NCBI GenBank assembly: GCA_945868485.1
Contig: CAMBLS010000002.1
Coordinates: 1 to 45,679 of the forward strand
Reading direction: 5' to 3'
Origin: an uncultured Lachnospiraceae bacterium
GTDB taxonomy: Bacteria; Bacillota; Clostridia; Lachnospirales; Lachnospiraceae
Length of the DNA: 45,679 nt
A model generated the notes under the pieces. That model had not been told where the DNA came from. It saw only the letters and a list, made by a program, of their open reading frames with translations, and did not search any database. The position numbers were made by a program, and so were the translations under genes. The first letter of the stretch is position 1. Each line of letters opens with the position of its first letter. This document shows, one piece after another, positions 38,110 through 45,243 of the stretch.

Positions 38110-38743
38110 AATATCCCAGTTCTTCTGCAACAAAGAATATTTTGATTCTGCCGGGGACACCGCTTCTTCTGGTAACAACAATATGATTACACATGCAGTC
38201 CTCGGATAAGCAGTCGCCGCATCTTCCGTTTTGGAAGCAGGGCGTGTTCCTGTTTAGACGCTGTGAATTGGCAGAGGCTGCAACATTACGAACCCTTGCG
38301 CAGCCTGATTGGGCATCGGATACCAGTTTATTCATACCCACTACCATAATGATCGTTTTGGGACCGTGGATCAGACATGCCACACGGTTACCGTTTCCGT
38401 CAATATTAATCAGTTCTCCATCGTATGTAATTGCATTGGTGCTCATCAGGTAGTAGTCAGAAAGCACTGCTTTTACATAGAGTTCCCGGCTTTCTTCGGG
38501 TGTCTTGGCAGTGGTGCGGTCAATCAGGGTATAATTGCCACTTTTGATAGCCTCCATCAGACCACATTCTTTGATGGACTCGCTGCCGCCCCAGCTGATA
38601 GTGGAGCCTTCTTCCATCAGGTCAGTAATCGCCTTCACGCAGGAGGCGCTGTCTTCGAAGAAGTAACCCTCCATATTCCTTAACTTCAATTTCTTGATAA
38701 TGCCTTCTGCTGCTGTACGGAAGGCAAGCTGCTTATTTGTCAT
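38108..38743 (-). CDS. LUD-domain (lactate utilization / LutC-like) protein with C-terminal Cys cluster
   Basis: 211 aa. The LUD domain (DUF162) is recognised by ISWGGSESIKECGLMEAI, LSDYYLMSTNAITYDGELINIDGNGNRVA and VVGMNKLV. LutC-type proteins take part in lactate oxidation with LutA and LutB, but neither is nearby, so the stand-alone clostridial form is of unknown function. After the LUD core lies an unusual Cys-rich stretch (about 165-183: CFQNGRCGDCLSEDCMC), which could bind an iron-sulfur cluster or zinc. The ATG at 38743 has GGAGG upstream. A promoter on this strand (TAGAAC and TATAAT, 17 bases apart) precedes it. Confidence 0.82.
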   Translation of the reverse strand: MTNKQLAFRTAAEGIIKKLKLRNMEGYFFEDSASCVKAITDLMEEGSTISWGGSESIKECGLMEAIKSGNYTLIDRTTAKTPEESRELYVKAVLSDYYLMSTNAITYDGELINIDGNGNRVACLIHGPKTIIMVVGMNKLVSDAQSGCARVRNVAASANSQRLNRNTPCFQNGRCGDCLSEDCMCNHIVVTRRSGVPGRIKIFFVAEELGY

Positions 38744-38785
38744 GTAAAATCCTCCCTGTTTCTAAGAGTATTGCTCGCTTATTAC

Positions 38786-38814
38786 ATTATAAAACATTGG
38801 ATGATGATGTTCTA
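38786..38814 (-). promoter_or_regulatory. Probable promoter of the LUD-domain gene
   Basis: On the minus strand a perfect TATAAT lies at 38786-38791, with TAGAAC 17 bases further upstream (38809-38814). It is 43 bases before the ATG. Confidence 0.55.
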
Positions 38815-38938
38815 TAAGAAAAAACAGAGATAAAAAAAGCAAATTATGAGAAAATTTAACAAAAAATCCCAATAAAACAGATAAAAATATATTTGAAAAA
38901 GAAAAATGAAAAAATAAATAAAAAAATTAAAAAATGTG

Positions 38939-38967
38939 TTGACAAATTACAGAGGCTTGTATATAAT
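38939..38967 (+). promoter_or_regulatory. Perfect consensus sigma A promoter for an unassigned transcript
   Basis: TTGACA at 38939-38944 and TATAAT at 38962-38967 are separated by exactly 17 bases, the best match in the window. No open reading frame of note starts within the next 400 bases, so it drives either a noncoding RNA or a long leader for the glucosaminidase gene at 39420. Confidence 0.85.
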
Positions 38968-38973
38968 AAAATT

Positions 38974-39345
38974 ACAAAAACAAATTCACATAGATAATCT
39001 TAATGAAAGGAAGGTACAGACCACCAGAAACATAAGATGAGTTATTTGATTACATAATCAGATAACAGAAATGTGAAAATAGCTTTTAAAGTACAAAGGA
39101 ACAAAGTACAGAAGAAAGCGGATCTCGAATTCGTATTAAGTTCAGAAGAAAAAGTAACGAATTACAGAAGAAGAAAATGAAACGTTACAGTACACCAGTA
39201 CAAAGGAAAAAGAGGAAAAATACGAAAGAGAAAAATAAAACTGAATAAGGAACCTTATCCAAAAAAGAGAAAAGAGAGGTAAAGACCATTGGATAGCATA
39301 GTTTAGAAGCGGGTATTAATCGAAAAGGATTGATGCCCGCTAAGT
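38974..39345 (+). ncRNA. Candidate A-rich noncoding RNA or long 5' leader
   Basis: The 676-base gap 38744-39419 has no gene. From about 38974 the predicted transcript is strongly A and G rich, with very few T residues. It contains three WCAGAAGAA copies (near 39108, 39141 and 39163), several AAAGGA motifs and small inverted repeats (TGATTA/TAATCA at 39048-39061, TAAGG/CCTTA at 39246-39257, GTAACG/CGTTAC around 39154-39188). It ends in a 13-bp hairpin at 39309-39340. I see no open frame with a ribosome site. No known RNA family was recognised; this is an inference from promoter, composition and terminator. Confidence 0.45.
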
Positions 39346-39350
39346 CATTT
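39309..39350 (+). terminator. Hairpin at the end of the A-rich transcript
   Basis: GCGGGTATTAATC pairs with GATTGATGCCCGC (13 bp with two G-T pairs) around a 6-base loop. TAAGTCATTTT follows, so the T tract is short and slightly displaced. It may be a weak or regulated terminator ahead of the gene at 39420. Confidence 0.6.
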
Positions 39351-39419
39351 TGCACTTTTTGTATAAATTCAGGTGGAAATCATTAAATAAATAGGGTATG
39401 ATATTGTTTATATGGAGGG

Positions 39420-40748
39420 ATGCAAGCTCTGGCGAATAACGAAGCAGTTGAGGAAGAGATAGATAGAAGAGAATATAGACGTAAGAGAAGGGTTAGAAAT
39501 CAGATTATTGCATATGCAGTTCTGGTGATATTCCTTGCAGTGCTGATTGTCGGAGGCATCATTGGCGTAAACAAAATTATGACGGGAATGAGGGATAAGC
39601 AGCAGGCAGAAGAATTGCAGAAGCAGCTTGAGGAGCTTTCCAAGGAAGAAGAACCGGCTATCGTGGAAGCACCGGTAGAGGCAGAGGAGCCTGTGGAGGA
39701 AAAGGATTATCTGGATGAAATAGTAGATGCATGTATCGCAGAGATGCCGCTTGAGGACAAAGTGGCAGGGCTTTTTATGATTACTCCGGAGGCACTTACA
39801 GATACTGATACTGTAATCAAGGCGGGAGACACCACGAAAGAAAAGCTGGGAGAATATGCGGTAGGTGGACTGATTTATTTTTCCAAGAATATTAAAGATG
39901 CAGACCAGCTGAAAGAAATGCTTTCCAATACCAGAAGCTGGAGCAAATATCCCATTTTCCTTGGAATTGATGAGGAAGGTGGAAGGGTAAGCCGTGTTGC
40001 GGAAAAAGGACTGGCTGAAAATGTGGGAGATATGGCAGAAATCGGGGCAACCGGAGATGCTGCCAAAGCACAGGAGGCAGGTACGGCCATTGGCGGTTAT
40101 CTTTCAGAGTTTGGCTTCAATCTGGATTTTGCACCGGTAGCAGATGTTGTGGCAGAAGGGAATACTACAATTGGTGCGCGGTCCTTTGGCTCAGACCCCA
40201 ATCTGGTGGCATCTATGGCGGCAGCTACGGTAGAGGGAATACAGAGTGCAGGAGTCAGTGCATGCCTGAAACATTTCCCTGGTCTTGGAGATACCACGGA
40301 AGATACCCATGAGGGCATGGCGAATACGGAAAAGACGCTGGATGATTTTAATGCAGTAGATTTTCTTGTTTATCAGGCAGGCATTGAAGCTGGGACTGAT
40401 TTTATAATGGTCAGTCATCTTTCAGCTCATAATGTGACGGGAGACAATACGCCGGCATCTCTTTCTGACAAGATGATAACTGAGATATTGCGAGGGCAGC
40501 TCGGATATCAGGGTGTCGTTATAACCGATGCCATGAACATGACAGCAATTACCGATTACTATACAGCGGATGAAGCGGCAATTAAAGCATTGCAGGCAGG
40601 GGCAGATATGATTCTGATGCCGGAGGATTTCAAAACTGCTTATCAGGGGGTAATTGATGCAGTAAACGACGGAACTCTGACGGAAGATCGCATTAACGAA
40701 TCTCTTAGAAGGGTGTACCGTATAAAATATAAGGATAAGGTGGAATAG
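39420..40748 (+). CDS. Membrane-anchored beta-N-acetylglucosaminidase (glycoside hydrolase family 3, NagZ-type)
   Basis: 442 aa. A basic N-terminal segment and one membrane helix (about 28-50) are followed by an acidic, Glu-rich linker (about 60-98) and a GH3 domain (about 105-440), a type II membrane topology with the enzyme outside. GH3 motifs include [35 protein letters not shown], the [16 protein letters not shown] loop with the His typical of NagZ-type enzymes, and the nucleophile Asp in VVITDAMNM. It removes N-acetylglucosamine from peptidoglycan fragments. ATG 39420 follows GGAGGG at a short distance. It lies 8 bases before the symporter gene, and both may share a transcript. Confidence 0.9.
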   Translation: MQALANNEAVEEEIDRREYRRKRRVRNQIIAYAVLVIFLAVLIVGGIIGVNKIMTGMRDKQQAEELQKQLEELSKEEEPAIVEAPVEAEEPVEEKDYLDEIVDACIAEMPLEDKVAGLFMITPEALTDTDTVIKAGDTTKEKLGEYAVGGLIYFSKNIKDADQLKEMLSNTRSWSKYPIFLGIDEEGGRVSRVAEKGLAENVGDMAEIGATGDAAKAQEAGTAIGGYLSEFGFNLDFAPVADVVAEGNTTIGARSFGSDPNLVASMAAATVEGIQSAGVSACLKHFPGLGDTTEDTHEGMANTEKTLDDFNAVDFLVYQAGIEAGTDFIMVSHLSAHNVTGDNTPASLSDKMITEILRGQLGYQGVVITDAMNMTAITDYYTADEAAIKALQAGADMILMPEDFKTAYQGVIDAVNDGTLTEDRINESLRRVYRIKYKDKVE

Positions 40749-40756
40749 AATTAACG

Positions 40757-41980
40757 ATGAAGAAATTATTTGAAAAATGGTGTAGTTTAAGTCTGGTATT
40801 ACGTATTGTGATTGGGCTTGTTTTAGGGGCTGTTCTGGGAATTGCGGTTCCCCAGTTTACTGTTCTTGAATGGCTGGGGACGTTGTTTGTCGGTGCTTTG
40901 CGGGCAATAGCGCCTGTATTGGTGTTTGTGCTGGTAATCAGTTCTGTTGCCGGATCAAAAGGAGAAACCGGCAGCAATATGAGGACAGTTATTATCCTGT
41001 ATATTGCAAGTACGTTGATTGCAGCCTGCATTGCCACAGCTGCTAGTTTCATTTTTCCGCAGACATTGGTGCTTGCTGACGAGGCAGTGGCAACCTCAGC
41101 ACCCGAAGGCGTTTTGGAAGTGATCAGAAATCTGCTGTTGAATATGGTGGCAAATCCAATTGGTGCAATTGCAGGAGGAAACTATATTGGTATTCTTACA
41201 TGGGCAATTATCTTTGGAATAGCATTAAGGAAGGCATCTGATGTGACGAAAAATCTGCTTGCAGATGTTTCTAATGCAGTCAGTTTGGCGGTACAGGGTA
41301 TTATTAATCTTGCACCATTTGGTATCATGGGGCTTGTATTTGATACTGTTTCCCAAAAAGGACTGAATATTTTTGCTGATTATGGGAAAGTGCTTTTGGT
41401 GCTGGTAGGATGTATGCTTTTCATTTCTCTGGTAACCAATCCTTTGGTGGCTTTTTTGTGTATGAGAAAGAACCCCTATCCATTAGTATTTACCTGTCTT
41501 AAGGAAAGTGGGCTTACAGCTTTCTTCACCAGAAGTTCTGCGGCTAATATTCCTATGAATATGGCACTTTGCAAAAAGCTGGGATTAAATGAAGATTATT
41601 ATTCCGTATCCATTCCTCTTGGAGCTACCATCAATATGGATGGTGCTGCAATTACCATTACAATCATGACGCTGGCAGCAGCCAATACAGTCGGTGTGGC
41701 AGTAGACCTTCCGTCTGCACTTGTCTTAAGCGTGGTTGCAACGTTATCTGCTTGTGGGGCTTCAGGCGTGACAGGCGGTTCCCTGTTGTTAATCCCTTTG
41801 GCATGCTCCTTGTTTGGTATTTCTAACGAAGTGGCAATGCAGGTGGTTGCGGTTGGCTTCATTATCGGGGTAATTCAGGATTCTGTGGAAACTTCATTGA
41901 ATTCATCTTCTGACGTATTAATGACAGCTTCTGCGGAGTATTATCTGCGAAGAAAAGCTGGTGAGAAAACAGAAAAATAA
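40757..41980 (+). CDS. sstT: Serine/threonine:Na+ symporter (SstT-type, DAACS family)
   Basis: 407-aa dicarboxylate/amino acid:cation symporter of the SstT branch. Hydrophobic segments cover most of the protein, about eight helices plus re-entrant loops. Signatures include the Ser-rich loop [33 protein letters not shown] (second re-entrant loop and Na+ site) and the late [16 protein letters not shown] helix typical of SstT. It imports serine and threonine with sodium. It starts 8 bases after the glucosaminidase stop, though the ATG has only a weak ribosome site (TAGAATTAACG), suggesting translational coupling. Confidence 0.9.
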   Translation: MKKLFEKWCSLSLVLRIVIGLVLGAVLGIAVPQFTVLEWLGTLFVGALRAIAPVLVFVLVISSVAGSKGETGSNMRTVIILYIASTLIAACIATAASFIFPQTLVLADEAVATSAPEGVLEVIRNLLLNMVANPIGAIAGGNYIGILTWAIIFGIALRKASDVTKNLLADVSNAVSLAVQGIINLAPFGIMGLVFDTVSQKGLNIFADYGKVLLVLVGCMLFISLVTNPLVAFLCMRKNPYPLVFTCLKESGLTAFFTRSSAANIPMNMALCKKLGLNEDYYSVSIPLGATINMDGAAITITIMTLAAANTVGVAVDLPSALVLSVVATLSACGASGVTGGSLLLIPLACSLFGISNEVAMQVVAVGFIIGVIQDSVETSLNSSSDVLMTASAEYYLRRKAGEKTEK

Positions 41981-42017
41981 GGTTTAAAAAAATATTGAAA
42001 AAATTTAAATTTTATTG

Positions 42018-42046
42018 TTGACAAAAACAAGTACATCATGTATAGT
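42018..42046 (+). promoter_or_regulatory. Promoter of tRNA-Gly
   Basis: TTGACA at 42018-42023 and TATAGT at 42041-42046 are separated by 17 bases, and the mature tRNA begins 34 bases after. Confidence 0.8.
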
Positions 42047-42079
42047 ATTACTTGTCCGTCAGGTACGGATGAGTAAAAT

Positions 42080-42152
42080 GCGCGAGTGGCTCAGTTGGTG
42101 GAGCACGACCTTGCCAAGGTCGGGGTCGCGGGTTCGAGTCCCGTCTCGCGCT
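42080..42152 (+). tRNA. tRNA-Gly (anticodon GCC)
   Basis: A 73-base cloverleaf. Acceptor GCGCGAG pairs with CTCGCGC, discriminator base T. The anticodon stem CGACC/GGTCG holds loop TTGCCAA with anticodon GCC. The T arm contains GGTTCGAGTCC. CCA is not encoded. It has its own promoter and a terminator directly downstream. Its last 14 bases recur at 42283-42296, which makes it a likely integration site. Confidence 0.97.
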
Positions 42153-42160
42153 CTATATTA

Positions 42161-42197
42161 CAACAAAAAGACATCCGTAGGATGTCTTTTTTGTTGC
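42161..42197 (+). terminator. Intrinsic terminator of tRNA-Gly
   Basis: CAACAAAAAGACATCC pairs with GGATGTCTTTTTTGTTG around GTA, giving a long hairpin with T tract; it starts 8 bases after the tRNA. Confidence 0.9.
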
Positions 42198-42198
42198 A

Positions 42199-42283
42199 AT
42201 CGAGCCCCGCCGGGGCTCGATGGTTCGAGGTCTCCGCTCCGCTTCGGTCCGCGCAAAGCAGACGTCCACCGGACGTCTTGCGC
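42199..42283. repeat. GC-rich double palindrome between duplicated tRNA ends
   Basis: Two strong hairpins lie in a GC-rich stretch very unlike its surroundings. The first is a near-perfect palindrome at 42199-42221 with arms ATCGAGCCCCG and CGGGGCTCGAT. The second, 42251-42283, has inner arms AGACGTCC/GGACGTCT around ACC and outer arms GCGCA/TGCGC with a bulge. The layout resembles REP-like palindromic elements or an attachment region, but I recognise no named family. Confidence 0.6.
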
Positions 42284-42296
42284 CGTCTCGCGCTCT
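42283..42296 (+). repeat. Duplicate of the tRNA-Gly 3' end (possible att site)
   Basis: The 14 bases CCGTCTCGCGCTCT are identical to 42141-42154, the end of the tRNA plus two bases. Duplicated tRNA 3' ends are the classical mark of site-specific integration. Here the copies are only 142 bases apart, so the original element would have been lost or lies elsewhere. Confidence 0.6.
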
Positions 42297-42308
42297 TAGT
42301 TAAAAGTT

Positions 42309-42344
42309 GGGAAGCCTTAAATAAAAGACTTCCCGATTTTTTTG
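42309..42344 (+). terminator. Second intrinsic terminator downstream of tRNA-Gly
   Basis: GGGAAG (42309-42314) pairs with CTTCCC (42329-42334), followed by GATTTTTTTG. It may have been the original tRNA terminator before the 142-base segment was inserted. Confidence 0.7.
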
Positions 42345-42362
42345 TTCCCATACGCTGAATAT

Positions 42363-42433
42363 GGAGATAATTCTTTTTTCTTCGGATATATCCTCTTTCT
42401 AAAGACGATTAAAAGAGGTTTCGCCTTATCTCC
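42363..42433 (+). other. Possible structured RNA element in a gene-free stretch
   Basis: GGAGATAA (42363-42370) is complementary to TTATCTCC (42426-42433), and inside it CCTCTTT (near 42391) pairs with AAAGAGG (near 42412). A GGATATATCC palindrome overlaps the inner arm. The region 42345-42498 has no gene. Nested arms suggest a folded RNA or a decayed one, but no known riboswitch signature was seen. Confidence 0.35.
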
Positions 42434-42498
42434 TAAAAGAATCCCCTATAGCTTAGGTTGCGGGGGCATTTTCTGGTGAATCAAGGTAAAATATTACA

Positions 42499-42711
42499 TT
42501 GAATAAAAAGTTATGGAATCGTAATCATGTGCGACTTAATCTATTTCCCAATAATAAAAAAATTGATTTTTGGGAAATAGAATACTCTAATATTTTTAGA
42601 GGTGGTGGTTGTGATGAAATTAATAGAACGTTCAAATTATTTGCAAACACCAACCTGCATGAGAATATCGAAATGCAGAAAGCCAAGGAGCTTTTGGAAA
42701 AAAGTAATTGA
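42499..42711 (+). CDS. Small hypothetical protein, possibly a gene remnant
   Basis: 70 aa from a TTG codon with AAGGT 11 bases before it; no ATG is in frame at the start. The sequence is Asn/Lys-rich and AT-rich, with WEIEYSNIFRGGG in the middle and a helical end (KAKELLEKSN). I recognise no family. A clear terminator begins 6 bases after the stop, which supports it being, or having been, a transcribed gene. The odd start suggests it may be the 3' end of a larger, truncated gene within the accessory region. Confidence 0.4.
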   Translation: MNKKLWNRNHVRLNLFPNNKKIDFWEIEYSNIFRGGGCDEINRTFKLFANTNLHENIEMQKAKELLEKSN

Positions 42712-42716
42712 GAGAT

Positions 42717-42755
42717 TAACCCTGTCTTGCTATAATTGAGACAGGGTTAGTTTTG
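42717..42755 (+). terminator. Intrinsic terminator before the DUF1016 gene
   Basis: TAACCCTGTCT (42717-42727) pairs with AGACAGGGTTA (42739-42749), 11 bp, followed by GTTTTG. It closes the small ORF upstream and insulates the nuclease gene. Confidence 0.85.
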
Positions 42756-42771
42756 AAGAAGATTATAATTT

Positions 42772-42828
42772 CCTTTCAAAATGGCTAAAATGAATTTGTG
42801 ACACCAGTGGTGACACAAATTTGAAAGG
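42772..42828 (+). promoter_or_regulatory. Palindromic leader of the DUF1016 gene with ribosome-site pairing
   Basis: CCTTTCAAA (42772-42780) is fully complementary to TTTGAAAGG (42820-42828), and the GAAAGG of the second arm is the ribosome site of the gene starting at 42841. Between them lies a long near-perfect inverted repeat centred on G42807 (arms AATTTGTG-A-CACCA and TGGTG-A-CACAAATT). It could act as an operator or as an RNA structure that hides the ribosome site. A TATAAT at 42764-42769 is a possible -10 element. Confidence 0.5.
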
Positions 42829-42840
42829 TGGAATGTGCTT

Positions 42841-43827
42841 ATGGGCAATGATTTAATATCAGCGGCCGGATTAATTCAGATAATAGATGAATCTCGACAA
42901 AATGCCTTGAAGAAAGTTAACGAGGAACTTATCAATATGTATTGGAAAGTTGGTGAGTTCTTGAGCAAGGAAGCTGAACAGGCAACTTTTGGCGATGCAT
43001 ATATTGATGGTATTGCAAGTGAAATACAGGAGGCGTTTCCTGGTATAAAGGGCTTTAACCGAAGAGGACTTTATAGAATGAAGCGATTCTATGAAACTTA
43101 TAAGGATAATGAAATTGTGACACCACTGGTGACACAAATTAGCTGGACGAATCACTTGCTGATAATGTCGGGTTGTAAAACTGATGAGGAGCGGGAGTTT
43201 TATATCTGTCTTTGTATTAAGGAGAACTATTCTAAACGTCAGTTAGAGCGACAGCTAGACAGTGGATATTACGAAAGATATATGCTGTCCAAGGATGTGC
43301 TGTTGCCAGAGTCGGTAAAGAAGTTAGGGGAGAATCCATTTCTTGATTCTTATGTTATGGAATTTTTGGATTTGCCAAACGAATATCATGAAAATGATTT
43401 ACGAAAAGCTCTGATAAGAAATATGAAAGACTTCATATTGGAGTTAGGTAAAGATTTTACTTTCATTGATGAAGAATACAAAGTGCAGGTCGGTGGAGAT
43501 GACTTCCGAATTGACTTATTATTTTTTCATAGAGGTTTGCAATGCCTTGTAGCAATGGAATTAAAGATTGGAAAATTCAAACCGGAGTATATATCCAAGA
43601 TGGATTTTTACCTTGAAGCATTAGACAGACAGGTAAAGAAAGAGAATGAAAACCCGAGTGTTGGCTTGCTTCTTTGTGCATCCAAGAATGATGAGGTGGT
43701 AGAATATGCTATGAGCAGAACGATGTCACCGATGCTGGTATCTCAGTATCAGTTACAGTTACCGGATAAGACTATTCTTGAGAAGAAGTTGCAGCAGTTG
43801 GTCAATATTCCGCAGATTGAGGATTAA
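42841..43827 (+). CDS. DUF1016 (YhcG family) PD-(D/E)XK nuclease domain protein
   Basis: 328 aa. The N-terminal DUF1016 region (about 10-150) has NMYWKVGEFLSKE, YIDGIASEIQEAFPG, FNRRGLYRMKRFYETY and ISWTNHLLIMSG. The C-terminal part (about 170-320) is a PD-(D/E)XK nuclease-like domain with DFRIDLLFFHRGLQCLVAMELKIGKFKPEY, where Asp in RIDLLFF and Glu-x-Lys in MELKIG are the expected metal-site residues, and the NPSVGLLLCASKND block. The family occurs beside type I restriction loci and other defence genes; its biological role is unsettled. ATG 42841 is preferred over GTG 42835 on ribosome spacing (AAAGGTGG). It sits alone in the accessory region. Confidence 0.9.
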   Translation: MGNDLISAAGLIQIIDESRQNALKKVNEELINMYWKVGEFLSKEAEQATFGDAYIDGIASEIQEAFPGIKGFNRRGLYRMKRFYETYKDNEIVTPLVTQISWTNHLLIMSGCKTDEEREFYICLCIKENYSKRQLERQLDSGYYERYMLSKDVLLPESVKKLGENPFLDSYVMEFLDLPNEYHENDLRKALIRNMKDFILELGKDFTFIDEEYKVQVGGDDFRIDLLFFHRGLQCLVAMELKIGKFKPEYISKMDFYLEALDRQVKKENENPSVGLLLCASKNDEVVEYAMSRTMSPMLVSQYQLQLPDKTILEKKLQQLVNIPQIED

Positions 43828-43872
43828 GGATTATGGGTAGGGATATGATATTTACTCTGGGAAGGAGAGTAG

Positions 43873-44013
43873 ATGGAAAAAGAGAATTATAATCAGATAA
43901 TATTAACAGCCGTTAGGGATAACTTCCTTAGCGGCTATTTTTATACCCAAAAGGAGGTGACTCAAGTTGAAAATCAAAAAGGTAGGCGACAAGCCGATGG
44001 TGATTCACACTAA
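43873..44013 (+). CDS. Possible 46-aa ORF with strong ribosome site
   Basis: ATG 43873 is preceded by GGGAAGGAGAG, a strong ribosome site. The peptide begins [18 protein letters not shown]; the second half overlaps the next ORF in another frame. A terminator-like hairpin lies inside it, so it may be a leader peptide or a decayed mobile-element gene. I recognise no family. Confidence 0.35.
   Translation: MEKENYNQIILTAVRDNFLSGYFYTQKEVTQVENQKGRRQADGDSH
43908..43945 (+). terminator. Intrinsic terminator downstream of the DUF1016 gene
   Basis: AGCCGTTAGGG pairs with CCTTAGCGGCT (11 bp with two G-T pairs), with ATTTTTAT next. It either ends the nuclease transcript or acts as an attenuator within the short ORF that starts at 43873. 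Confidence 0.72.
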
Positions 44014-44296
44014 GCAGAAAGCGAAGCTTCATACCCATGAGCCGAAGCAGGCAGCTATGGGTAAAGAGATGTTTTCTGTTGACATTCTCGGAAAAACATA
44101 TAATGCAACTGACCTCTCAGCTATTTTGCTGCAAAAATTAAAAGAAGAAGCCGAACAACAAATCGGAGAAAAAATAGATGCGGCGGTAATTACTGTTCCT
44201 GCATATTTCACTCATAAAGAGAGAGCTGCAACAATCGAAGCCGGAAAGAGAGCCGGCCTTGAAGTTATAGCAATTATAAATGAGCCTAAGGGCTAA
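43967..44296 (+). pseudogene. Chimeric ORF: mobile-element-type leader joined to a DnaK fragment
   Basis: 109 aa from TTG 43967, which has a perfect AAGGAGGTGA site. Residues 1-32 ([20 protein letters not shown] and on) look like the N-terminus of small proteins found in clostridial conjugative elements, from memory of such elements. Residues about 35-109 are clearly Hsp70/Dna[41 protein letters not shown] and IINEPKG, matching roughly residues 95-175 of a full DnaK. The frame stops where DnaK would continue TAAAL. The protein lacks most of the ATPase domain and all of the substrate-binding domain, so it cannot be a working chaperone. It abuts a truncated polymerase gene on the other strand. 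Confidence 0.75.
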
Positions 44297-44927
44297 TGCC
44301 AAGGGAGAGAAGCTTTTTGGTAGTAGCTTTCCCCACAAAAAATAAATCGGAGACGGGAAGGGACCACATCTTTTTTTCAATCTCTTCTGGGAAAAGGGTG
44401 TGCACCCTGTCCGGCTTTTTGAAATCCCCCGCCATCTTGGCTAAAAGAAAGTTGCTAGAGACCCCGATGTTAACAGTAAATCCAAGGTCATCCCTAATCT
44501 CGTTTTTAAGGTCATATGCGAAGTTCACCATCTGCCCCCTGCCATAGAGACTTTCAAAGCCGTCAAATACCGCCCATGCTTCGTCAATGCTGTATTGGAT
44601 CACATGGTCAGAGTATTTCTTTAACTTGTCTATAAATGCCCTGGAAGCGGTGACATATAAGGAGTAATCGGGAGGCACAACGGTCAGGGAGGGACACTTT
44701 TTTAAGGCAGTTACAATGGCTTCCCCTGTCTGTATGCCGTATTTCTTAGCCGGAATGGATTTCGCAAGAACAATCCCGTGGCGCTTTTCCTGATCACCGC
44801 CCACGATGCTGGGGATGGTACGAAGGTCGGGCTGCTTTCCGCACACATTCGCCTGATAGACAGCGCTCCAGCTTAAAAAGGCACTGTTTGCATCCACATG
44901 AAAGATATATCTTTTAGAGTGCAGCAT
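44286..44927 (-). pseudogene. Y-family DNA polymerase (DinB/UmuC-like), 3' truncated
   Basis: 213 aa, about half of a normal Y-family polymerase. The palm and finger parts are present: IFHVDANSAFLSW with catalytic Asp12, GIVLAKSIPAKKYGIQTGE, VVPPDYSLYV and SIDEAW with Asp115-Glu116. It continues to the helix-hairpin region (VSDLFFVGKATTKKLLSLGI), then meets a stop after two more codons. The thumb and little-finger domains are missing, so normal translesion synthesis is unlikely. The truncation lies at the boundary with the DnaK fragment (about 44286-44297). The start is ATG 44927, overlapping the upstream stop as TGATG; an in-frame ATG at 44954 is the alternative. It is governed by the LexA-type promoter at 45244-45291. 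Confidence 0.85.
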
Positions 44928-45226
44928 CAGGACAGGAACTGGAAGATACGCCATTTCTGGTTTTCGATGTTGTAACGGATTTCCATGATTTTTCGCTCAT
45001 CCCCAAAGAGGGCAGAGCAAATGAACTTTTTCTCCCGTATCCCAGCATAAAAGCTTTCATCTCTTGAGATGGTCTTTTCAATGGCAATCTTCTCTATCCG
45101 GTGTTCCTCTGTCTCGAACCGGAACCACAGGGGCGTAAGCTTCCCGCTTCGGTCTGTGACGGCAAGCATCTGAACTGGGATATTTAAGATAGTCATTTCC
45201 CCCATCTTAGCGCCTGGCACTTCCAT
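44927..45226 (-). CDS. Small protein co-encoded with the Y-family polymerase
   Basis: 99 aa with a beta-rich pattern (MTILNIPVQMLAVTDRSG, LTPLWFRFETEEHRIEKI, then FICSALFGDERKIMEIRYN and WRIFQF). I do not recognise a named family; similar small genes precede UmuC-like genes on clostridial mobile elements, which suggests a polymerase accessory role, by analogy with YolD. It is not clearly a YolD protein by sequence. ATG 45226 follows GGAGGTGAAGGGA; a TTG at 45241 is an alternative. The stop codon overlaps the polymerase ATG, so the two are translationally coupled and share the SOS-type promoter. Confidence 0.6.
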   Translation of the reverse strand: MEVPGAKMGEMTILNIPVQMLAVTDRSGKLTPLWFRFETEEHRIEKIAIEKTISRDESFYAGIREKKFICSALFGDERKIMEIRYNIENQKWRIFQFLS

Positions 45227-45243
45227 TCCCTTCACCTCCAATC

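Noticed and set aside
42015-42358. Overlapping reading frames of 86-94 codons on both strands across the tRNA-Gly region
   Set aside because: They run through the tRNA, its terminator and the GC-rich palindromes and have no ribosome sites.
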